The notes under the pieces are model-generated. The model ran no database searches and was not told where the DNA came from. It saw only the letters and a program-made list of their open reading frames with translations. The position numbers were made by a program, and so were the translations under genes. This document shows, piece after piece, positions 1 through 4,368 of a DNA stretch of 5,984 bases. The first letter of the stretch is position 1, and each line of letters starts with the position of its first letter. This stretch comes from an uncultured Halomicronema sp. (lineage in GTDB: Bacteria; Cyanobacteriota; Cyanobacteriia; Phormidesmidales; Phormidesmidaceae). The stretch spans positions 1 through 5,984 of the forward strand of contig CALCPB010000694.1 of the NCBI GenBank assembly GCA_937897665.1. Reading direction: 5' to 3'.

Positions 1-2
1 CA

Positions 3-16
3 CGGGTTGAAACCCG
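3..16. repeat. Perfect short inverted repeat
   Basis: CGGGTT and AACCCG face each other across a two-base centre (GA), giving a 14-base near-palindrome. The loop is too short for a stable RNA hairpin unless the inner pairs open, so a protein-binding site or chance are both possible. It looks superficially like a tRNA T-arm, but the seven-base loop is missing. Confidence 0.4.
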
Positions 17-42
17 CAGGTAGTTTGGGCGACGAGAACGCT

Positions 43-87
43 GCTAAGGGATTCTGATCAGCTGCGATCAATTCCCAGCCCCTTAGC
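43..87. repeat. Nested inverted repeat (candidate structured RNA or terminator)
   Basis: An outer 8-base perfect stem, GCTAAGGG (43-50) with CCCTTAGC (80-87), encloses an inner 5-base perfect stem, TGATC (55-59) with GATCA (66-70), around the six-base loop AGCTGC. The spacers between the stems are ATTC and ATTCCCAGC, so this would be a two-stage hairpin with an asymmetric internal loop. Neither strand has a run of T after the outer stem, so a standard intrinsic terminator is not well supported. It could be a terminator variant, a 3'-end processing structure, or an element tied to a gene left of the window. The pairing is seen directly; the function is unknown. Confidence 0.5.
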
Positions 88-250
88 TCCCCAGTCCCCT
101 GGCGCTTGTATACCTAACCTGAGTTCGGGATAAGGGCATCAGGCACGCTGACCTGCCGGTTGAGGCAAAAATCTCCTCTAGGGAGAGACACGGGAGTTGG
201 CTTAACCCGCACTGGCGTTACCCAGCCCGATCGCCACATGGCCGCGACTA

Positions 251-793
251 TTAGGACGATAGCTGCCGGTTAATCTGCTGCAGATCAAATTTGTCAGGAT
301 CAAAGTCTCCCAGCCAGTCGAGCAGCTCTTCGTATTCCGGATCGTCGGGATCATCGAGTCGTGCTAAGAGCTCCTCTTAGCCCCTAACACCGCCACTATC
401 TTCCGGCGGGCAGGCGCGATCGCCCGCCAAGCAGAGCGGTGCGGCAGGCTCGTCGGTAACGGGCTGGCTGGCTTCTACGGTGATTTGATGTAGCCAACCA
501 TCGCCAAAATCATAGGTGTAGGCAAACGTTTCATTCACAGAGAATTGAAAGTCGGACAGCGTTTTAGTCGTGGCATCTAGAGGGCCTTCTAGAGGGGGCG
601 ACTCGGGGTTAGCGTAATGCTGGCCCCGAACTTGAAACTGATGCAGGTGACTATCTTGCCACCCCATCACGGCTTGCAAAATGGGATGTAAGTCGGCCAA
701 GAGCGTGCGATCGCTGACTTGAAACTGTCGCCAGATGGGGGGATCGCTGTCGACTAACCAAATGTGGCAGGTCAGAACCTGGGAATTTACCAT
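251..793 (-). pseudogene. pRiA4b ORF-3-like protein, interrupted by an in-frame stop
   Basis: The first 138 codons match the plasmid pRiA4b ORF-3 family (PF07929 type). The recognisable blocks are PPIWRQFQV (residues 18-26), the LADLHPILQAVMGW stretch (32-45), DSHLHQF (47-53), YTYDFGDGWLHQI (92-104) and CLAGDRACPPEDSGG (121-135). A TAA at 377-379 then stops translation exactly where family members usually have a Tyr (G-Y-E-E-L). Past the stop the same frame stays open for 41 codons, and these are family-like: EELLARLDDPDDPEYEELL, then WLGDFDPDKFDL, ending at a second TAA at 251-253. One base change (TAC or TAT to TAA) explains this, with no frameshift. The usual EDCGG reads EDSGG here, and the residue three before the stop is Arg. 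The ATG (791-793) has AAGG five bases upstream, and that site overlaps the LCP stop codon, suggesting translational coupling. The family's biochemical role is unknown; some members lie in mobile DNA. A sequencing error or a functional truncated protein are the alternatives. Confidence 0.8.
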
Positions 794-802
794 AGAGCCT
801 TA
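794..802 (-). promoter_or_regulatory. Ribosome binding site overlapping the LCP stop codon
   Basis: On the minus strand the LCP stop codon runs straight into the next gene's ribosome binding site: TAAGG, then CTCT, then ATG. The SD-like AAGG uses the last two bases of the stop codon and sits five bases before the ATG. Ribosomes finishing the LCP gene could therefore restart on the pRiA4b-like gene. The arrangement is seen directly; coupling is inferred. Confidence 0.5.
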
Positions 803-2203
803 CAAACTGGAACTGGTGCCGTACTCATCGAGCCAGTCTTGGCCGAGACGAATCGTGATATCCGAATCGAGAATGCCGGTGCTTTCGACCCGGACTTCCC
901 CTAAGCCTAAAAACCGTTGGAGGGTTTCGGCGCTGGCCAGATCCCCATTTTGAGCGACGACACGGGTGATGGGCAATTCTTCATTCCAGTCTTCTTCGAT
1001 GTAGACGTTGTAGTAGCCGCTGTCGTACAGCGTTTGCACCAGGCTATCCACCGCGATCGCATCGCCGGTACTGTCTTGAATCGCCACTCGCAGATATTGT
1101 GGGTCTTCTGACGCGGCGACCTGCCGGGTGCCATAGCCAAAGTACTCTGACACCATGCCGTCAATCTCGCGCAGATTGGGCAGCCAATAGCTCAGCTCAT
1201 AATCGCTGGTGCTGCTGAAATCGCCTGGCAGCATCAACATTTGCGTGTTGTAAGAATTCGTTTTTGATGCATACCCCGCGAGGGCCAACAGTTCTTCAAC
1301 GCTGAGGTTAGTGTCCACATGGGACTGAATGACCGACAAAATCTTGGGCAACCGCGCGATCGTTTTCGGGTTCAGCGCTTGCTCTAAGACCGCCCGCATC
1401 ATCATCTGCTGTCGCTGAATTCGCCCAATGTCGCCGTGGTCGTCATAGCGAAAGCGTAAAAACTGCAGCGCCTTGCTGCCATCTAATCGCTGCTCACCGG
1501 CCTTGAGATTGATGTAGAGATGCTGGCTGTCATCCTGATACTTCATGTCTTTGGGGACGTTGACTTCGACCCCCCCCAGGGCGTCAATGAGCTTTTCGAC
1601 CCCTTGTACGTTGATGCGCACGTATCGATCAATTTCGACCCCTCCCAGCAGATCACTCACCGATCGCGCGGAGAGAGCTGGCCCTCCTTCCTGGTTGGCT
1701 TCGTTGAGCTTAGTCATGCGGCCCTGCACCAGCGTGCGCGTATCGCGCGGCAGCGAGAGCACTACCAGCTGATCGGTATGGGGATTAAAGCGAATCAGCA
1801 CCATCGTGTCTGACAGCCCATCAAAGGAGTTGACCAGCGCGTGATAGCCCAAATCCTGCGCTTCCGGCGGCAGGTCGTTGACGTCGGTGGTGAGCACCTT
1901 CATACCCAAGACCAAAATGTTGACCGGGCGCGTCAGGCGCGGCACCTGCAGACTATTGCCTTCAGTAATTGGCTCATCTTGGTTAAAGAAGGCTGATTCT
2001 TCTTCTGTCAGGCTGCCCTGCAGCAGCGGCGTACTGTTGAGCGACACCGCCAAAAAAGCCCCGCCGACGGCCGAAGCGCTGGCAACGGTCACCAAGGCCA
2101 TGCCCATCCCGAGCCATTTGGGCAGGCGCCAGCGGTGCGATCGCTGAGCAGACGGGTGAGGCTGGTAGTGGCGAATCGGACGAGAGGATTTTTTGTTAGA
2201 CAC
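800..2203 (-). CDS. LytR-CpsA-Psr (LCP) family envelope glycopolymer transferase
   Basis: LCP proteins are membrane-anchored enzymes that move lipid-linked glycopolymers onto peptidoglycan or other acceptors on the outer face of the plasma membrane. I start at GTG 2203 (467 aa) because GAGGT lies five bases upstream; the frame is open to a TTG at 2293, but that codon has no binding site. Order of parts: a basic, Arg-rich cytoplasmic N-terminus (1-30), one membrane helix (about 31-54), an LCP core (about 92-280) and a LytR C-terminal domain (about 371-457). Core residues visible are Asp132 in SDTM, Arg153 in SLPRDT, the DRYVRINVQG block, the Arg250/Arg252 pair in FLRFRYDD, and Asp258, Arg261 and Gln265 in GDIGRIQRQQ. 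The first Asp of the canonical LG-x-D motif is absent (LGMK), which I recall as usual in cyanobacterial homologues. It probably heads a two-gene unit with the pRiA4b-like gene 6 bases downstream. The family call is firm; the polymer it transfers is unknown. Confidence 0.93.
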   Translation of the reverse strand: MSNKKSSRPIRHYQPHPSAQRSHRWRLPKWLGMGMALVTVASASAVGGAFLAVSLNSTPLLQGSLTEEESAFFNQDEPITEGNSLQVPRLTRPVNILVLGMKVLTTDVNDLPPEAQDLGYHALVNSFDGLSDTMVLIRFNPHTDQLVVLSLPRDTRTLVQGRMTKLNEANQEGGPALSARSVSDLLGGVEIDRYVRINVQGVEKLIDALGGVEVNVPKDMKYQDDSQHLYINLKAGEQRLDGSKALQFLRFRYDDHGDIGRIQRQQMMMRAVLEQALNPKTIARLPKILSVIQSHVDTNLSVEELLALAGYASKTNSYNTQMLMLPGDFSSTSDYELSYWLPNLREIDGMVSEYFGYGTRQVAASEDPQYLRVAIQDSTGDAIAVDSLVQTLYDSGYYNVYIEEDWNEELPITRVVAQNGDLASAETLQRFLGLGEVRVESTGILDSDITIRLGQDWLDEYGTSSSL

Positions 2204-2215
2204 GAATGACCTCAA
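2204..2215 (-). promoter_or_regulatory. Ribosome binding site that decides the LCP start
   Basis: On the minus strand GAGGT precedes GTG 2203 by five bases (spacer CATTC). No comparable purine-rich site lies before the more distant TTG at 2293, where the upstream bases are pyrimidine-rich. The GTG also places the membrane helix about 30 residues from the N-terminus, as expected for a type II anchor. Confidence 0.6.
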
Positions 2216-2341
2216 ACCACGGAGATTAGGCAATAGCGGCAGACCACAACTCAGGGGTCTTGACCGACGACAAAAGATGCTAGCCCCAAACAAGAAGGAG
2301 CCTCTGGCCCAAAAATCAGTACAATTGTTTCATACTTGTCG

Positions 2342-2347
2342 ATTTTA
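2342..2347 (-). promoter_or_regulatory. Possible -10 element for the LCP gene
   Basis: The minus strand reads TAAAAT here, five of six bases matching the sigma-70 -10 consensus. I see no good -35 hexamer at 16-18 bases, and it would give a 5' leader of about 130 bases. This is a weak candidate. Confidence 0.2.
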
Positions 2348-2364
2348 AGGAACCCAAGGAACCG
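2347..2364. repeat. Two tandem copies of a 9-base unit
   Basis: AAGGAACCC is followed directly by AAGGAACCG, giving two adjacent 9-base units that differ only in the last base. They sit just upstream (in the minus sense) of the -10-like element of the LCP gene. They could be an operator half-site pair or a chance duplication. Confidence 0.35.
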
Positions 2365-2490
2365 GGCGTTGGCGGTGGGGGAAAGGGAGCGATCGCCCTG
2401 GCTGTTCATCTTAAGTGGCTGAAATGGTAACAGCTTTTTTTGCAAATGAACCCCATGTCAGCCGGCATTTTGCCCTGAAATCATCCGTAT

Positions 2491-2518
2491 TGTAGTGACG
2501 AATCGAAAAGTCGCTACA
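2491..2518 (-). terminator. Hairpin downstream of the small membrane-protein gene
   Basis: A 9-base stem with one G-T wobble forms between TGTAGTGAC (2491-2499) and GTCGCTACA (2510-2518), with a 10-base loop. It begins 15 bases after the stop codon of the minus-strand membrane-protein gene, the place expected for a terminator. No T run follows on the minus strand, so termination strength is doubtful; it may instead protect an mRNA end. Confidence 0.35.
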
Positions 2519-2532
2519 GATTGCCGCCTTTT

Positions 2533-2892
2533 TCACGGCAGGCGATCGCCCAGTTTGCTCAGGCCGGGCAGGCGCGGGCTGCCCCCCTGCAAGAGGCGCA
2601 GCATTAGCCAAAAACTGGTCATAAAATATCCTGTCGTGGCCAGTAGGTTGGTCACCAGCAGCCGGGTTGAGACCACATCCGCGGCTTGACTGCCCGCTGT
2701 CGTAAGCAGCGATAGCATCACCCAAGCCAGTGCTAAGGTCACTGCCGTCTTGCTCACGGTGGTTTCTCGCCGCGTGCCTTGCTTCAAATACAAACTCCAC
2801 AACGCGGGGAAGAAGCCAAAGATCGGCACTAAATAGATGACGAGCTTTAATGTCTCAAGCTTGGTCTCAGGATCTGATTGCTGCGCGCGCAT
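2533..2892 (-). CDS. Small three-helix membrane protein of unknown function
   Basis: The 119-residue product has three clear hydrophobic segments: about 15-36 (LKLVIYLVPIFGFFPALWSLYL), 48-66 and 77-101. They are joined by a basic loop (residues 38-48, KQGTRRETTVSK). The C-terminus is Pro/Gly-rich (SPRLPGLSKLGDRLP). It begins at ATG 2892 with no strong ribosome binding site. From memory, proteins with the same VPIFGFFPALW-like first helix and LPGL tail are widespread and uncharacterised in cyanobacteria, but I cannot confirm this here. A HIP1 site lies inside the 3' end (2542-2549). A second frame is open over 2411-2800, but it reads as a soluble low-complexity peptide and is a shadow. The gene lies upstream of the LCP gene on the same strand and diverges from mscS. 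An envelope-related role would be a guess. I recognise no catalytic motif. Confidence 0.75.
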   Translation of the reverse strand: MRAQQSDPETKLETLKLVIYLVPIFGFFPALWSLYLKQGTRRETTVSKTAVTLALAWVMLSLLTTAGSQAADVVSTRLLVTNLLATTGYFMTSFWLMLRLLQGGSPRLPGLSKLGDRLP

Positions 2893-2953
2893 AGCCGATA
2901 GCCCGTGAGGAACGATTGCGGTAACGCTAGGCTAGCAAACCGCCTTCCCCTCG

Positions 2954-2968
2954 GTCGCGATCGGCGAC
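2954..2968. repeat. Short inverted repeat in the divergent spacer
   Basis: GTCGC (2954-2958) and GCGAC (2964-2968) pair around a five-base centre, GATCG. The core resembles a degenerate HIP1 site. It lies between the divergent membrane-protein and mscS genes and might be an operator, though chance is equally likely. Confidence 0.25.
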
Positions 2969-2983
2969 AACAATTCACGGTGG

Positions 2984-3003
2984 GAGGCTACAAAAACAGC
3001 CTC
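2984..3003. repeat. Hairpin upstream of mscS
   Basis: GAGGCT (2984-2989) and AGCCTC (2998-3003) form a perfect 6-base stem around the A-rich loop ACAAAAAC. It lies about 85 bases upstream of the mscS -10 candidate, so it is outside the proposed transcript. A protein-binding site, or part of a longer leader from a more distant promoter, are possible. Confidence 0.35.
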
Positions 3004-3084
3004 TGGATGCTTAAATGCAGGGGTGGTCGTTGGATCAACAATTCCTACCCTAGTGGCTTTTAACACAGTTGGTTCTGATTTTTC

Positions 3085-3093
3085 TGGTATATT
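3085..3093 (+). promoter_or_regulatory. Extended -10 promoter candidate for mscS
   Basis: The sequence TGGTATATT gives a TG-N extension followed by TATATT (3088-3093), five of six matches to the -10 consensus. The best -35 position, 16 bases upstream, is poor (CAGTTG), which is typical of extended -10 promoters. Transcription would start near 3100 and give a leader of roughly 87 bases before the mscS ATG. Confidence 0.45.
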
Positions 3094-3173
3094 GAGGCCG
3101 AAAAATGAAAATACCTGTTCGAGTTTAGGGAGCCATTGACATCGCGAGTATGCTGCCCGACGACGCTGATTTT

Positions 3174-3186
3174 TAGGAGCCTCTAA
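3174..3186 (+). promoter_or_regulatory. Ribosome binding site and in-frame stop fixing the mscS start
   Basis: TAGGAG (3174-3179) sits seven bases before ATG 3187. The codon directly before that ATG is an in-frame TAA (3184-3186), so the protein cannot start earlier. Confidence 0.75.
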
Positions 3187-4011
3187 ATGGAAGATCTTGG
3201 CCTCAATAATTATCTTGTAGTTATTCAAGATTTGCTAACCCGCTTTGGCCTCAACCTGCTGGCCGCGATTGTCATTTTCTTCATCGGTCAGTGGATCGCC
3301 GTATTTGTGCGGCGGTTAGTCCGCGGGCTCATGAGCAAAGCTAATGTGGACCCGACTCTAGCCTCCTTTGTGGGGAACTTGACGTACTACAGCGTCCTCG
3401 CTTTTGCCGTGATTGCCGCCCTAAATCGACTCGGCGTGCAAACGGCTTCTCTAATTGCGATTTTGGGGGCTGCTGGCTTGGCGGTTGGGCTCGCCCTGCA
3501 GGGCTCTCTGGCGAATTTTGCAGCAGGCGTGTTGATCATTATTTTTCGGCCCTTTAACGTCGGCGATCTGATCGAAGCCGCTGATGTATTAGGCGAAGTG
3601 CTAGACATTCAGCTTTTCACCACGACCCTCGCCACCTTAGACAACAAGCAAGTGATTGTGCCGAACTCGAGTCTGACGGGCAGCAATATTATCAACTACA
3701 CCGTCCGCGGTAAGCTGCGGGTGGATACGGTGATTGGGGTTGCTTACGAGGCCGATATTGACCAGGTAAGGCAGGTCATTTCTGAGGTGCTAGAGAGTGA
3801 TCCGCTGGTCTTAAAGGAGCCGACCCCGACGATCGCGGTGATGGAGTTGGGTGACAGTAGCGTTAATTTTGCGGTGCGTCCGTGGGCCAAGCCAGAAGAT
3901 TACTGGTCGGTTTATTTCAACGTTCACGAAAACGTCAAGAAAAGATTGGATGCTGCCGGTATTTCTATTCCTTTCCCGCAGAGAGATGTGCATTTGATTC
4001 AAAACAACTGA
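3187..4011 (+). CDS. MscS-type small-conductance mechanosensitive channel
   Basis: This is a plasma-membrane channel that opens under membrane tension to release solutes during hypo-osmotic shock, acting as a homoheptamer in the known family. The product is 274 aa, close to E. coli MscS (286 aa), and even shares the opening residues MEDL. Helix TM1 is about 20-41, TM2 about 62-83 and TM3 about 86-118. The pore-lining segment (residues 84-114, starting GVQTASLIAILGAAG) keeps the two sealing leucines (Leu98 and Leu102, matching E. coli Leu105 and Leu109). It also keeps Gln105, the kink glycines Gly106 and Gly114, and the Ala/Gly packing pattern. The cytoplasmic part follows with FRPFNVGD (120-127), IVPNSSL (157-163), GVAYEADIDQV (184-194) and the C-terminal PFPQRDVHL. 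The start is fixed by TAGGAG and an upstream stop. It diverges from the membrane-protein gene and converges on the aminopeptidase gene, so it is probably monocistronic. No HIP1 site lies within it. The assignment is firm. Confidence 0.96.
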   Translation: MEDLGLNNYLVVIQDLLTRFGLNLLAAIVIFFIGQWIAVFVRRLVRGLMSKANVDPTLASFVGNLTYYSVLAFAVIAALNRLGVQTASLIAILGAAGLAVGLALQGSLANFAAGVLIIIFRPFNVGDLIEAADVLGEVLDIQLFTTTLATLDNKQVIVPNSSLTGSNIINYTVRGKLRVDTVIGVAYEADIDQVRQVISEVLESDPLVLKEPTPTIAVMELGDSSVNFAVRPWAKPEDYWSVYFNVHENVKKRLDAAGISIPFPQRDVHLIQNN

Positions 4012-4368
4012 GCCGCTCTCGCGTTGCCGCAAACACATTTTTGAGTATGCATCAGGAGGGTTTTCATAGTTCTTGGCGCGTGGTGCTTGAGAGGTTGAAA
4101 ATCACTCGTTGGCACCCAGATCAGGTGCTTCAAAATAGCGTCCAGATGGCTTGGGTCTGGGCACTGTCGAACCAAACCAAAACCGTTCTGTCCCGTGCAG
4201 AAATGTGATGGCAGCATCGGGCTACGTCTTTTATACCTGCTAAACCATCTGGTTTAATAGCCGTAGCCACAGGAAGGATGTTGGTGTGTGATCGCTGGCG
4301 TGACGCACCCAAGTCAATTCTGGCAGTGCGTTGGGCGATCTCCACAGCACCCCGATGGCCTTGTCACA
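4012..4368. other. Convergent spacer between mscS and the aminopeptidase gene
   Basis: These 357 bases separate two converging genes. Short frames exist on both strands (for example minus 4130-4345, starting GTG), but none resembles a known family and they overlap one another, so I call no gene. The main structure is the nested hairpin at 4220-4268. No hairpin with a T run lies directly after either stop codon. The stretch may be a decayed gene or simply spacer. Confidence 0.5.
4220..4268. repeat. Nested hairpin between convergent genes
   Basis: An outer perfect 7-base stem, GGCTACG (4220-4226) with CGTAGCC (4262-4268), encloses a perfect 6-base inner stem, TAAACC (4241-4246) with GGTTTA (4251-4256), around the tetraloop ATCT. 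A GC pair (4239-4240 with 4260-4261) extends the inner stem across a three-base bulge. The left inter-stem arm contains TCTTTTATACC. Its place between two converging genes would suit a bidirectional terminator, but neither strand has a T run after the outer stem. A small structured RNA or the remains of a mobile element are alternatives. Confidence 0.5.

Larger units (their letters stand above)
1..250. other. Left-edge region without a supported gene
   Basis: No complete gene is visible here. On the plus strand, frame 1 is open from base 1 to a TGA at 55-57 (18 codons, ending ENAAKGF), which could be the tail of a gene entering from the left. On the minus strand a frame is also open from about 112 to the left edge, but it has no ATG or ribosome binding site, only a TTG near 73. 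The two frames conflict and neither resembles a family I know, so I call neither. The stretch is rich in short inverted repeats (3-16, 43-87, 118-143, 172-186). It lies downstream of the minus-strand LCP operon, so it could hold that operon's 3' end, but I see no hairpin followed by a T run. Confidence 0.5.
2204..2532. other. Spacer upstream of the LCP gene
   Basis: This 329-base stretch lies between two minus-strand genes and shows no convincing coding frame. It contains two HIP1 sites close by (2389-2396 here; the next at 2542 lies inside the neighbouring gene), a hairpin at 2491-2518, a tandem 9-base repeat at 2347-2364 and a single -10-like element at 2342-2347. Its length suggests the LCP gene has its own promoter rather than depending on the membrane-protein gene. 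Confidence 0.5.

Noticed and set aside
3..16. CRISPR repeat end or tRNA T-arm (GTTGAAAC-like sequence)
   Set aside because: There is only one copy, no spaced repeats, and the loop is too short for a T-arm. No acceptor or anticodon stem can be built.
1..57. Possible C-terminal tail of a plus-strand gene (18 open codons to TGA)
   Set aside because: Too short to recognise, and a minus-strand frame is open over the same bases. The ENAAK wording faintly recalls the DRDxNAAKN motif of TnpB proteins, but no zinc-ribbon cysteines are present.
735..953. Plus-strand 72-codon frame
   Set aside because: It is antisense to the LCP and pRiA4b-like genes, with no family resemblance; a shadow frame.
1520..2147. 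Plus-strand frames opposite the LCP gene (1520-1813, 1545-1772, 1878-2147)
   Set aside because: They lie antisense to a well-supported LCP core, and open antisense frames are common in GC-rich coding DNA.
2204..2293. Longer LCP protein starting at TTG 2293
   Set aside because: TTG has no ribosome binding site and would add 30 residues ahead of an already complete basic N-terminus and membrane anchor; GTG 2203 has GAGGT at good spacing.
2411..2800. Minus-strand 129-codon frame overlapping the membrane-protein gene
   Set aside because: The composition is that of an out-of-frame reading, while the overlapping frame 2533-2892 gives three clean membrane helices.
2932..3228. Minus-strand 98-codon frame in the divergent spacer
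   Set aside because: It runs across the mscS ribosome binding site and promoter candidate, and shows no recognisable motif.
3999..4217. Minus-strand 72-codon frame after mscS
   Set aside because: It overlaps the mscS stop and another open frame, and has no family resemblance.
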